Source of the DNA: Actinomadura kijaniata NBRC 14229 | GTDB lineage: Bacteria; Actinomycetota; Actinomycetes; Streptosporangiales; Streptosporangiaceae | Direction of reading: 5' to 3' | Assembly (NCBI RefSeq): GCF_001552175.1 | Contig: NZ_BCQR01000114.1 | Location: 1 to 40,738, forward strand | Length of the DNA: 40,738 nt | Part shown: positions 9,997 through 17,807 of the stretch, piece after piece | Numbering within the stretch: position 1 is the stretch's first letter | How the letters are laid out: each line of letters begins with the position of its first letter | Notes under the pieces: model-generated | The model's database searches: none | The model's input: the letters and a program-made list of their open reading frames with translations, nothing else | What the model was told of the DNA's origin: nothing | Position numbers and translations under genes: made by a program

Positions 9997-11091
9997 TCAG
10001 CCGCCGTGCCGCTTCAGGAAGTCGACGATCTTCGGGAAGACGTCGAGGTGGGCGTTCTTTCCGATCAGCGGGTCCAGGTGCCCGTAGCCGGGCAGCACCG
10101 CGAGTTCCTGGCGGCCGGGCCGCCGCTTCTCCAGCAGCCGGAACAGGTGGTTGTTGGAGTCGGTGAAGACCTTGTTGCGCTCGGGCGCCAGCAGCAGCAT
10201 CGGCGTTCCGACGTCGGCGGCGTTCGCCAGGTAGTCGTCGGGCAGGTCGCGGTGGGCCGGGTTGTCCCGGTCGTACTTCACCGCGCGCCCGGCCTCGACC
10301 ATCCTGCGGACGTGCCGGTAGTAGTGCAGCCCCGACGCCCCGCAGATGTCGGCGACGCGCTTGTGGGTGACCGGCAGCAGGTTGGCGTGCTCGTACATGG
10401 CGGGCTTGCCCGCGCCCCACTGGAAGCTCTGCAGGTGGCACGCCGACACGTCGCACTCGTTGTGGAACAGCGACACCGTCTTGGCGACCATCCAGCCGCG
10501 GGTCAGGACCGGCGCCTCCCCGAAGCGCGGGTCGATGTAGGGCAGCCCGACCAGGTACTCCATCGCCGCGGGCCCGAACCGCAGCTTGAGCTTGGAGAAG
10601 GCGGGCACCCGCGGCGTGAGCGAGACGCTGTTGCAGGTCAGCGACGTGATGCCGGAGACCTTCCCGGCGAACAGGCTCATCGAGAACGACACCGACCCCA
10701 GGCAGTGCGCGATGACGTGGATGCGCCGGCCCCCGAGATGGCGGCGCAGCACGTCGAGCGCGGCGGGGAAGTCGTACAGCGCGATGTCGTCGAGCGTGTA
10801 CCGGTGCGTCTCGGTGTCGTAGGGGTACCGGCCGCTCATGCGGAAGTCCAGCGCCCACACGTCGGTGAACCCGTTGTCCAGCAGGTGGGAGGCCAGGTTG
10901 CGGTGCTCCGGCATCATGAACACGTCGCTGGCGGAGGTGAGGCCGTGGACCAGCAGGACCACGTCGTCGCTCTCGGCGCGCAGGAACCGCGTCAGCTCCA
11001 GCCCGAGACCGTCCTCGGTCGCGAACGGGTACACCGACACCTCGGCGTCGCCGACGCCGTCGAGGGTGAACCTCGGGATCATCCGTTCCAT
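9997..11091 (-). CDS. Alpha/beta hydrolase with cysteine at the nucleophile position
   Basis: A 364-residue hydrolase-fold protein without signal peptide. The oxyanion-hole strand reads VVLLVHGLTSAS (HG at 49-50). The nucleophile elbow, normally G-x-S-x-G, reads A-H-C-L-G with Cys130, confirmed by the codon TGC. Likely acid and base partners are Asp311 (FTDSNNH) and His338 (PGYGHLDPLIGK). A Cys nucleophile is known in PHA synthases and dienelactone hydrolases, so acyl transfer or lactone opening is possible besides ester hydrolysis. The ATG at 11091 follows GAGGCGAGGA. It is the first gene of a two-gene operon with the GMC oxidoreductase. The upstream region has the 19-bp element shared with the P450 gene. 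Pairing of such hydrolases with GMC enzymes suggests sequential steps on one lipid-like substrate. Confidence 0.83.
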   Translation of the reverse strand: MERMIPRFTLDGVGDAEVSVYPFATEDGLGLELTRFLRAESDDVVLLVHGLTSASDVFMMPEHRNLASHLLDNGFTDVWALDFRMSGRYPYDTETHRYTLDDIALYDFPAALDVLRRHLGGRRIHVIAHCLGSVSFSMSLFAGKVSGITSLTCNSVSLTPRVPAFSKLKLRFGPAAMEYLVGLPYIDPRFGEAPVLTRGWMVAKTVSLFHNECDVSACHLQSFQWGAGKPAMYEHANLLPVTHKRVADICGASGLHYYRHVRRMVEAGRAVKYDRDNPAHRDLPDDYLANAADVGTPMLLLAPERNKVFTDSNNHLFRLLEKRRPGRQELAVLPGYGHLDPLIGKNAHLDVFPKIVDFLKRHGG

Positions 11092-11129
11092 GTCCTCGCC
11101 TCCGTGTTGCCCCCGCAAGAATGATGCGA

Positions 11130-11145
11130 CCCGGACTGATCCGGG
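11130..11145 (-). promoter_or_regulatory. Leader hairpin of the hydrolase-GMC operon
   Basis: A 6-bp stem with 4-base loop (CCCGGA-CTGA-TCCGGG) lies between the shared 19-bp element and the hydrolase start. It may be an operator half or part of the 5' leader. It is too small to call with confidence. Confidence 0.25.
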
Positions 11146-11147
11146 GG

Positions 11148-11166
11148 CATCGTGGTAAACCCTGAC
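11148..11166 (-). promoter_or_regulatory. 19-bp element upstream of the hydrolase-GMC operon
   Basis: Minus-strand sequence GTCAGGGTTTACCACGATG, ending 57 bases before the hydrolase ATG. It matches the element at 15927-15945 upstream of the P450 gene in 18 of 19 positions and in the same orientation. I did not find a third copy by eye. It is a likely activator site or promoter core. The LAL regulator encoded between the two sites is the obvious candidate to bind it. Confidence 0.6.
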
Positions 11167-11234
11167 TCGCACCACCGATACCGGTGGGACGCTCCCGGAG
11201 CCGCTCGGGTTCTGGGAGAACGCGGGGGAACGGG

Positions 11235-14225
11235 TCAGTCCCGGCCGGCGCCCGCGCCGCGGTTCATGGCGCTGACCACGCCGACGCGGGAGGTGACGCC
11301 GAGCTTGGTGAAGATGTGCGACAGGTGCGTCTCGACGGTGCGGACGCTGACGAACAGCCGCTCGGCGATCTGGGCGTTGGTGCAGCCCTCGGCGACCAGC
11401 GCGGCGACCTCCTGCTCGCGCTTGGACAGCCCGCCGGGCCCGGTCGCGCCGCGCCCGCCCTGGCCGGGCACCCGCACCCCCAGCCGCCGCTGCTCGCGGA
11501 CGGCCTGGCCGTGCAGGGCGCGCGCGCCGCACTCCTCGAACAGCCGCACCGCCCCGCGCAGCTGCTCGCGGGCGGCCCCGCGGTCCCCGGCCTCGGCGTG
11601 GGCGAGCCCGGCGCGCAGCCGCGCGCGCCCGGCGTCCACGCGGATCTGCCCGGCCTCCAGCGCCTCGGCCGCCGCGACCGCCCGGTCGGCGGCCAGCGCC
11701 GGGTCGGTGAGCTGCAGGGCGTGCGCGCGGGCCAGGTCGGCCAGGGGGTTGATGGCGTCCAGGCCGGGGATCACGAACAGCCGGGCGCGGTCGGCCCACT
11801 CGGCGGCGGCGGTGGCGTTGCCGCGCGCGGCCTCGGCGCCCGCCATCACCTCGCAGCACGACAGCAGGGTGTGCGCGTCCAGGACGGGGGCGTCGAAGTC
11901 GTTGGTGGCCTCGGCGATGGCGGCGACCGCCTCGTCGGTGCGGCCCAGCCCCAGCAGCGCGACCGCGCGGGCGTAGCGGGCCATCGAGCCCCACCACTCG
12001 CCGACGCCGGCGCCGATCCGCACCGCCTCGTCGGCGTGCCGCAGCGCGGTCTCCTCCTCGCCCGACCAGCAGGCCACCAGGCTCTGCTGGGTCAACGCGA
12101 AGATCATCTGCTGGCCGGAGTTGAGCAGCCGGGCCTCCTCCACCGCCTCCTCGGCGGCCGCGGCGGCCTCGGCCAGCCGCCCCAGCATCCCGTAGGAACG
12201 GGCCAGCCCCGCCATCAGGTTGGTGACCACGTACAGCTGGCCGGTGGAACGGGCCACCGCGACCGCGCGGCGGAACCGGTCGGCGGCGTGCTGGTAGCGG
12301 CCGAGGAACGTCTCGGCCCAGCAGCACCAGGCGATGGCGTCCATCCACTCGGCCAGGTGCTCGTCGGGGGCGGCGCCCAGCAGGCGGTCGGCGGCCTCGG
12401 CGTAGCGCAGCGCGTCGGCGATCCGCCCGGCGGCCAGGGCGGGCATCGGCCGCATCGCCGCGACCGCGACCTCCAGGCTGGGCTCCCAGTCGTCGCCCGT
12501 GTCGGGCATCAGGTCCAGCACCGCCTGCGCGGCGCGGAAGTCCATCCGCATCATGCGCTCGGCGACCAGCCGCATGCGCAGCGGGACGGCGGCGGGCGAC
12601 CGCGGGTCGGGCATCCGGCGCAGCTCGTCCAGCAGCAGCGCGCGGGCCTCGTTGGGACGGTCGAGCTGGCGTTCCATCAGCGCCGCGAACCGGGCGGCGC
12701 GGGCGCGGCGCCCGTAGTCGTCGTCCGGCAGCAGCCGCAGCAGGGCGCGCGCGGTCTCGCGGCCCTCCTTGAGCTGGCCGCCGACCGACTGGACCTGCGC
12801 CAGCTCCATCAGCAGCTCCAGCCGCGACGGCAGGCCCTCCCCGGCGGGCGGCTCGGGGGCGTTCTCGGGCATCAGCCGCAGCGCGGCGCTCAGCCAGTGC
12901 GCGGCGGTCGCCGGGGCGCGGGTGGAGAACGCCCGGGCCGCCTCCACCAGCGTGGCGACCGCGTCGCGGTCGCCGACCCGGCCCGAGCGCTCCACGTGCC
13001 GGGCGCGCAGCGCGGCGGGCGCCCCGATCTGCTTGAGGTACACGGCGATGCGGCCGTGGGCGGCCAGCCGCCACCCGGCCGCCGCCGACCCGTAGGCGGC
13101 GTGCCGCACCAGCGGGTGGCGGAACCGGAACCGCTCGGCGGCCGGCCGCACGATGTCGCGCGCGACCAGCTCGTCCAGCGCGGCCAGCGCCACGTCCTCG
13201 GGCACCTCGGCCGCCGCGGCCGCCAGCGGGGGAGTGAACTCGTCGGCGGCCACCGCCGCGCCCTGGGCGACCAGCAGCGCGTCCGGCGACAGCCCGCTCA
13301 GCTCCAGCTGCAACGCCGCCCGCACCGCGGGCGGGAGGTCGCCCTCCTGCACGCCGCCGGTGAACGGCTGGGCGCTGCGGGCCAGCGCCTCCAGGTAGAA
13401 CGGGTTGCCGCCGCTGGCCTCGTACAGCTCCCGGCAGCGGGCCCGGCCGACCCGCGGCCCCAGCAACTGGGCGACCTCGTCCTCGGTCAGCGGCCCCACC
13501 GGCACCACGTGCCCGCAGCCGCCCTGCGCCGACGCCTGCACCAGCGCCTGCAACCGCGCCGACGCCTGCGCGGGCCGGTAGGCCACCGCGATCAGCACGC
13601 GGGCGCGCGGCGGGTGGCGCACCAGATGGTCCAGCAGCTCGATGGTGGCGTCGTCGGCCCAGTGGACGTCGTCGAGCACCAGCACCAGGCCCGACGGCGC
13701 GGCCAGCTCCTCCAGCAGGTGCCGCACGGTGCGGTACAGCTGGTAGCGCGCCACCGGCGTGCCGGTGTGCGGCGCGGCCGCCCCCGGGGCGCCCAGCGGG
13801 TCGAGCAGCGCCGTCGACAGCGCCGGGAACACCGGGGCCAGCAGGGTGATCGCCGCCGGGCCGAGGTCGGGGAAGTGCTCCTCCAGATGGTCGTCCAGGG
13901 CGTCCACGACCGCGCCGAACGGCATCTCCTGCTCGAACTCGGCGGCCCGGCCGTTCAGCGGGACCAGCTTGCGCGCCGCGGCCGCGCCGGTCAGCTCGGT
14001 CAGCAGCCGCGACTTGCCCGCGCCGGGCTCGCCGACCAGCGCCACGAACCGGAACGCCCCCTCGGCGGCGACGTCCAGGCACTCCTCCATGCCCCGCAGC
14101 ACGTCGGCACGGCCGACCAGCGGCATGTTCCCGGGACCGGGGCCCGGCATGTTCACGGGCACCCCGGGGCTCCCCGCCGACTCCTCGTGACGCCGGTCAG
14201 CGTGCCGGTCCGCACGACCCTCCAT
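11235..14225 (-). CDS. LAL-type LuxR regulator with AAA-ATPase domain
   Basis: Large ATP-dependent transcriptional activator, about 996 residues. Near the N-terminus LVGRADVL introduces the ATPase, with Walker A GEPGAGKS at 65-72 and a Walker B-like LVLVLDDVHWAD. A long middle section of helical, TPR-like repeats follows. The C-terminal 65 residues are a LuxR/GerE helix-turn-helix (LSKREQEVAALVAEGCTNAQIAERLFVSVRTVETHL). The family (MalT/LAL) binds an inducer in the middle section and activates catabolic or secondary-metabolite operons. The ATG at 14225 is chosen by family length; its ribosome site is weak, and a GTG at about 14153 just before the ATPase is an alternative. It is flanked by the hydrolase-GMC operon and the P450 gene, which share an upstream element. 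Confidence 0.9.
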   Translation of the reverse strand: MEGRADRHADRRHEESAGSPGVPVNMPGPGPGNMPLVGRADVLRGMEECLDVAAEGAFRFVALVGEPGAGKSRLLTELTGAAAARKLVPLNGRAAEFEQEMPFGAVVDALDDHLEEHFPDLGPAAITLLAPVFPALSTALLDPLGAPGAAAPHTGTPVARYQLYRTVRHLLEELAAPSGLVLVLDDVHWADDATIELLDHLVRHPPRARVLIAVAYRPAQASARLQALVQASAQGGCGHVVPVGPLTEDEVAQLLGPRVGRARCRELYEASGGNPFYLEALARSAQPFTGGVQEGDLPPAVRAALQLELSGLSPDALLVAQGAAVAADEFTPPLAAAAAEVPEDVALAALDELVARDIVRPAAERFRFRHPLVRHAAYGSAAAGWRLAAHGRIAVYLKQIGAPAALRARHVERSGRVGDRDAVATLVEAARAFSTRAPATAAHWLSAALRLMPENAPEPPAGEGLPSRLELLMELAQVQSVGGQLKEGRETARALLRLLPDDDYGRRARAARFAALMERQLDRPNEARALLLDELRRMPDPRSPAAVPLRMRLVAERMMRMDFRAAQAVLDLMPDTGDDWEPSLEVAVAAMRPMPALAAGRIADALRYAEAADRLLGAAPDEHLAEWMDAIAWCCWAETFLGRYQHAADRFRRAVAVARSTGQLYVVTNLMAGLARSYGMLGRLAEAAAAAEEAVEEARLLNSGQQMIFALTQQSLVACWSGEEETALRHADEAVRIGAGVGEWWGSMARYARAVALLGLGRTDEAVAAIAEATNDFDAPVLDAHTLLSCCEVMAGAEAARGNATAAAEWADRARLFVIPGLDAINPLADLARAHALQLTDPALAADRAVAAAEALEAGQIRVDAGRARLRAGLAHAEAGDRGAAREQLRGAVRLFEECGARALHGQAVREQRRLGVRVPGQGGRGATGPGGLSKREQEVAALVAEGCTNAQIAERLFVSVRTVETHLSHIFTKLGVTSRVGVVSAMNRGAGAGRD

Positions 14226-14279
14226 GTCCACATCCCAACAGCGACAGGCGGTCGATACGCCGTGATGATGCTTTCTTGT

Positions 14280-14309
14280 CGCGATTGTGAAAATCGCGGG
14301 GGTCACAAT
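14280..14309. promoter_or_regulatory. Overlapping inverted repeats upstream of the LAL gene
   Basis: ATTGTGA (14284-14290) and TCACAAT (14303-14309) are perfect inverted arms 12 bases apart. Within them, CGCGATT (14280-14286) and AATCGCG (14292-14298) form a second 7-bp inverted repeat with a 5-base centre. They lie 55-85 bases before the regulator's start, a position suited to an operator. The arms recall TGTGA/TCACA of CRP-type sites but the spacing is wrong for those. Confidence 0.4.
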
Positions 14310-14470
14310 ACCGATCCGCCCCCCGCGGCGGGAGACCGACACGCCCTTATTGGACGAAACGGCCATAACCCGGGGCCGCGGGTCGTTTCCTCCGTCAGTC
14401 AGGTTCCAGTGCCATCAAGCGCCGTCGGAGGACACATGTCAACAGTGTGCGGACAACCGTGCCGTGTTCG

Positions 14471-15835
14471 TCATCTTTCTTTTGCCTCGTCCGGGCGTGG
14501 CCTTGCCACGACCCGGGTCGAGCGCGCGGGGGCGAGGGTCACGTTCTTCACGCGGGGCCGCTCCGGCTCCGGACGCGCCGGGACGAGATCCACCCGGCGC
14601 AGCACCTCGGTGATGACGACGCGCATCTCCAGCGTCGCCAGCTGCGCGCCCGCGCAGTAGCGGTGCCCGCCGCCGAACGGCATCCACGACCGCAGCGCCG
14701 CGTCCGCGCCGGGGCCGAGGAACCGTTCCGGCCGGAACTCGCCGGGCGCGGGGAACGCCTCCGGGTCGGACAGCACCAGCGGCATCGACGCCGACAGGTA
14801 CCACCCGGCCGGGACCTCGTAGCCGCCGATCTTCACCGGGGCGTCCAGCAGGCGCGGCGCGCCCAGCACCACCGGCCGCGCCCGCAGCGCCTCCTTGACC
14901 ACCGCGTCCAGGTACTCCGACCCCTCGCCCGCCGCGAGCTCGGCGCGCAGCCGCCGCAGCACGCGCGGGGTGCGCACCAGCCGTTCGAACGTCCACGCCA
15001 GCGCCGTCGCGGTCGTCTCGTGCCCGGCCTGCAACAGCGTCAGCAGCTCGTCGCGCACCTCCTGGTCGGTCAGCGGCTCGCCCCGGTCGTCGCGCGCGGC
15101 CACCAGCTGCGACAGCACGTCGGTGGCGCCGGGCTCCGGCTGCGCCCGGCGCCGCGCGATCTCGTCGTACAGGATCGCGTCGACCGCGTCGCGCAGCCGC
15201 GCGAACCGGGTCGTCGGCAGCGCCCGGGCCCGCCGCAGCAGCGGCGACTCCAGGGCCCGGTCGCGCAGCCGGGGCGGCAGCCGCAGCAGCGTGGGCGACC
15301 CCCCGACCGACACCAGCTCCGGCAGCAGCGCCCGCAGCGCCGACAGCCGCGCGGCGTCGGAGATGCCGAACACCATCCGCATGATGACCTCGAGGGTGAC
15401 GCGCTCCACCCGGTCGCGCAGCGCGAACGGCACCCCCACCGGCCAGCCGCCGACCTCGGCGGCGGCGATCGCGGCGATCCGGTCCCGCCACCCGGCCACC
15501 GCCCGGCCGTGCAGCGAGGGATTGATCAGCCGCCGGTGCCGCCACCACGGCTCCCGGTCCAGCAGCAGCAGCGACTGCTCGCCGACCAGCGGCCCGACGA
15601 ACTCCCGCCGGATCGCCCCGGCGCGCGACCCCCCGGCGTCGCCGCCGTCGGTGGCGAACACCTCCCGCGCCAGCTCCGCCGTCGCCACGCACACCTCCGG
15701 CGGCAGCCCCGGGAAACGCACCGTGAAGACCGGGCCGAACCGGCGCCGTCCCGCCGCGTAGAACCCCGTGGGGTCGCCGACGAGCCAGGCGACCTGCGCG
15801 GCCGGGGGCAGACGGAAGCCGGGGGGAGCGGCCAT
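14471..15835 (-). CDS. Cytochrome P450
   Basis: Haem monooxygenase of 454 residues, soluble, with no membrane anchor. The oxygen-binding I-helix motif is AGHETT (270-275), the K-helix ExxR is EALR (315-318), followed by FRPERF (367-372). The haem loop is FGGGHRYCAGAQLA with the axial Cys394. All essential residues are intact. It has the look of bacterial P450s related to fatty-acid or terpenoid hydroxylases; the substrate cannot be read. No ferredoxin or ferredoxin reductase gene is in the window, so electrons must come from elsewhere. AGGAGA lies nine bases before the ATG at 15835. The upstream region has the 19-bp element shared with the hydrolase-GMC operon. The gene diverges from the aldo/keto reductase. 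Confidence 0.93.
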   Translation of the reverse strand: MAAPPGFRLPPAAQVAWLVGDPTGFYAAGRRRFGPVFTVRFPGLPPEVCVATAELAREVFATDGGDAGGSRAGAIRREFVGPLVGEQSLLLLDREPWWRHRRLINPSLHGRAVAGWRDRIAAIAAAEVGGWPVGVPFALRDRVERVTLEVIMRMVFGISDAARLSALRALLPELVSVGGSPTLLRLPPRLRDRALESPLLRRARALPTTRFARLRDAVDAILYDEIARRRAQPEPGATDVLSQLVAARDDRGEPLTDQEVRDELLTLLQAGHETTATALAWTFERLVRTPRVLRRLRAELAAGEGSEYLDAVVKEALRARPVVLGAPRLLDAPVKIGGYEVPAGWYLSASMPLVLSDPEAFPAPGEFRPERFLGPGADAALRSWMPFGGGHRYCAGAQLATLEMRVVITEVLRRVDLVPARPEPERPRVKNVTLAPARSTRVVARPRPDEAKER

Positions 15836-15926
15836 GGGGACGGGTCTCCTGTTCGACGGCGGGCGCGTTCCGGGCATGGCTCCGCTCCGGACGCCCTCGA
15901 TCCTGGCCAGGGGCCGCTCCCGCGAA

Positions 15927-15945
15927 CATCGTGGGAAACCCTGAC
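15927..15945 (-). promoter_or_regulatory. 19-bp element upstream of the P450 gene
   Basis: Minus-strand sequence GTCAGGGTTTCCCACGATG, ending 92 bases before the P450 start. It differs from the element at 11148-11166 at one base. It lies in the 234-bp space between the P450 gene and the divergent aldo/keto reductase gene, so it could affect either. A shared regulator is inferred. Confidence 0.6.
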
Positions 15946-16069
15946 ATGGGCTCCGCCGCAGGTGGCGGCGGGGGCGGGGTGGCACGGGTCACGCCGCGGA
16001 CGGGAAATCCGCGGCGGGACCGGCGCGTTGCCCCAGGGAGGAAAGCTGACAGCGAGCCAGGGAGAGAGT

Positions 16070-16900
16070 GTGTCGGTACCCGACATCACGCTGAACAACG
16101 GAATCACCATGCCGCAGCTGGGCTTCGGCGTCTGGCAGGTGGCCGACGACGAGGCCGAGAAGGCCGTGGGGACCGCCCTGGAGACCGGTTACCGCAGCAT
16201 CGACACCGCGAAGGTCTACGAGAACGAGGCCGGCACGGGCCGTGCGCTGCGCGCCTCCGGGCTGCCCCGCGAGGAGGTCTTCGTCACCACCAAGCTGTGG
16301 AACGCCGACCAGGGATACGACCAGACGCTGCGCGCGTTCGACGCGAGCCTGGACCGGCTCGGCCTGGAGCAGCTGGATCTCTACCTGATCCACTGGCCGA
16401 TGCCCGACACCGGCAGGTACCTCGACACCTGGAAGGCGTTCGAGAAGATCTACGCCGACGGCCGGGTCCGCGCGATCGGCGTCTCCAACTTCACCGTCGA
16501 GACGCTGAAGCGGCTGTTCGACGAGACCGGGGTGGTGCCCGCGGTCAACCAGATCGAGCTGCACCCCTATCTCCAGCAGGCCGAGCTGCGCGCGTTCCAC
16601 GCCGAGCACGGCATCCGCACCGAGGCCTGGAGCCCGCTCGGCCAGGGCAGGGGACTGCTGGACGACCCGGCGCTGACGCGCGTCGCGCGGGCGCACGGCC
16701 GGACCCCGGCGCAGGTCGTGCTGCGCTGGCACCTCCAGCTCGGCAACCTCGTCATCCCCAAGTCGGTGACGCCCTCGCGCATCGCCGAGAACTTCGCGGT
16801 CACCGACTTCGCGCTGACCGACGAGGACATGGCGGCGATCGCCGCGCTGGACAAGGGCGAGCGCCTGGGCCCGGACCCGGCGACCTTCCACGTGGCGTGA
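16070..16900 (+). CDS. Aldo/keto reductase (2,5-diketo-D-gluconate reductase-like)
   Basis: NADPH-dependent carbonyl reductase of 276 residues, the usual length. The catalytic tetrad is complete: Asp45 and Tyr50 in DTAKVYENE, Lys75 in VTTKLW and His108 in YLIHWP. The cofactor-binding IPKSVTPSRIAEN segment lies near residue 227. The sequence fits the AKR5-like bacterial group, which reduces small aldehydes, keto sugars and dicarbonyls in the cytoplasm. The GTG at 16070 is preceded by GGGAGAGA at good spacing, and the protein then begins with the conserved strand ITLNNGITMPQLGFG. It is divergent from the P450 gene, so it may share control with it. It ends in a strong hairpin. Confidence 0.9.
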   Translation: MSVPDITLNNGITMPQLGFGVWQVADDEAEKAVGTALETGYRSIDTAKVYENEAGTGRALRASGLPREEVFVTTKLWNADQGYDQTLRAFDASLDRLGLEQLDLYLIHWPMPDTGRYLDTWKAFEKIYADGRVRAIGVSNFTVETLKRLFDETGVVPAVNQIELHPYLQQAELRAFHAEHGIRTEAWSPLGQGRGLLDDPALTRVARAHGRTPAQVVLRWHLQLGNLVIPKSVTPSRIAENFAVTDFALTDEDMAAIAALDKGERLGPDPATFHVA

Positions 16901-16907
16901 CCGTCGC

Positions 16908-16940
16908 GGCGTCCGGCCGCCGCGACGGCGGCCGGACGCC
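16908..16940. terminator. Bidirectional terminator hairpin
   Basis: A 14-bp perfect GC-rich stem (16908-16921 with 16927-16940) with the 5-base loop GCGAC fills the 43-bp gap between the converging aldo/keto reductase and small lipoprotein genes. Confidence 0.8.
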
Positions 16941-16943
16941 CGC

Positions 16944-17375
16944 TCAGCGCCGGGTGAGGGTGAAGTCGGCGCGGTAGTCGCCCGCGGGGATCTGCCGCCC
17001 GGCCACGCGGTCCGGCCTGATCGCGACGAGTCTCAGATCGTGCCCGGCGACCGCGACGCCGGTGGGCGCGCGGTTGAGGTTGAGCCGATGGGCGGTGGCC
17101 CTCCCGCCGGTGACGGCCTCCACGTCCACCGTCACGTCGCCCTCCCAGACGCACTGCACGCCCTGGGGGCAGCGGCTGTCCTGGCTCACCTTCGTGAACG
17201 TCACCGCCAGATCGGCGCCCTCCAGCCGCGCGGTGCCGCCGGGCGCGAGCGTGAACGTCCCGCCCGCCCCGACGGTGTCGCCCCGCCGCCCCGCGTCCGC
17301 CGGACCGCAGGCCAGCAGCGCCACCGGCAGCGCCAGCGCCAGCGTCGCCAGGCCCGACCTCATACGGATGAGCAT
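16944..17375 (-). CDS. Small secreted lipoprotein, unknown function
   Basis: A 143-residue exported protein. The N-terminus has two Arg and a hydrophobic stretch ending ALPVALLACGP; Cys23 is a plausible lipidation site. The mature part is beta-rich with one recognisable block, SRCPQGVQCVWEGDVTVDV. Its two Cys spaced CPxGVxC probably form a disulphide. Similar CPxGVQCVW blocks occur in small secreted proteins of many bacteria, none with a known job that I can name. A second in-frame ATG (17363) would shorten the signal peptide by four residues. It converges on the aldo/keto reductase gene. Confidence 0.75.
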   Translation of the reverse strand: MLIRMRSGLATLALALPVALLACGPADAGRRGDTVGAGGTFTLAPGGTARLEGADLAVTFTKVSQDSRCPQGVQCVWEGDVTVDVEAVTGGRATAHRLNLNRAPTGVAVAGHDLRLVAIRPDRVAGRQIPAGDYRADFTLTRR

Positions 17376-17421
17376 GGGTCCACTCTAACGAGCGGTCGCG
17401 GAACGGTGCGAGGCGTTCACC

Positions 17422-17709
17422 TCACGTGTCCGACCCGCGCTTGACGCCCACCCCGACCAGCCGCGCGAACCGGCGGCGCGCGTTGACCCCTTCGTCGACC
17501 TTCTCCGCCCGCTCCGACTCCGCGGGGAGTGCGTCGGACGCCGGACGCGACAGGATCAGGCGGCTGCCCGGGACCATGCCGGTCGCGGAACCGCGCCACC
17601 ATCCCCGCCGGGTCCTCCTCGTCGGGCACGAAGGGCGGGCGCGCCGCGACGCGAACGGTGGGACGGGGCGGTTCACCAGGTCGCCGTCCACCGTTGCCCC
17701 GGCCGTCAC
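17422..17709 (-). pseudogene. Relic resembling a DUF574-type SAM-dependent methyltransferase
   Basis: This stretch between two real genes holds protein-like pieces split over two minus-strand frames. One frame carries PFVPDEEDPAGMVARFRD, the other PGSRLILSRPASDALPAE. Joined, they read like the late strand-helix-strand of DUF574 (Methyltransf_19) proteins, which typically have FVPDEDDPAGIVARxRDALAPGSYLVLSH there. The switch needs a frameshift near 17565-17580, and an earlier one near 17660 would bring in VDGDLVNRPV. No N-terminal SAM-binding half and no credible start exist. A frameshifted, 5'-truncated pseudogene is the best reading. Low complexity and GC bias make chance similarity possible. 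The rest of the 432-bp gap (17376-17807) holds only the glycerophosphodiesterase leader. Confidence 0.45.
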
Positions 17710-17807
17710 CGGACAGGCCCTGGCCCGGGTACCCCTGGCCCGGTACGTTCCGGGCGCGGCGATCCCCCGGTGACCGGCACCGGGCGCCGCGCCGGAAAGG
17801 AACCGCT

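Noticed and set aside
14284..14309. Classical CRP/cAMP site
   Set aside because: TGTGA and TCACA are 12 bases apart; CRP sites have 6.
10300..14660. Long plus-strand open frames across the hydrolase and LAL genes
   Set aside because: Products are His/Gln/Arg/Val-rich shadows of the minus-strand genes with no recognisable motif.
17721..17746. Imperfect direct repeat CCTGGCCCGG(G)TAC upstream of the glycerophosphodiesterase
   Set aside because: Too short and GC-biased to separate from chance.
17426..17773. Plus-strand 115-codon frame in the intergenic region
   Set aside because: Composition is Arg/Pro/Ala-rich shadow type, with no ribosome site, and it is antisense to the methyltransferase relic.
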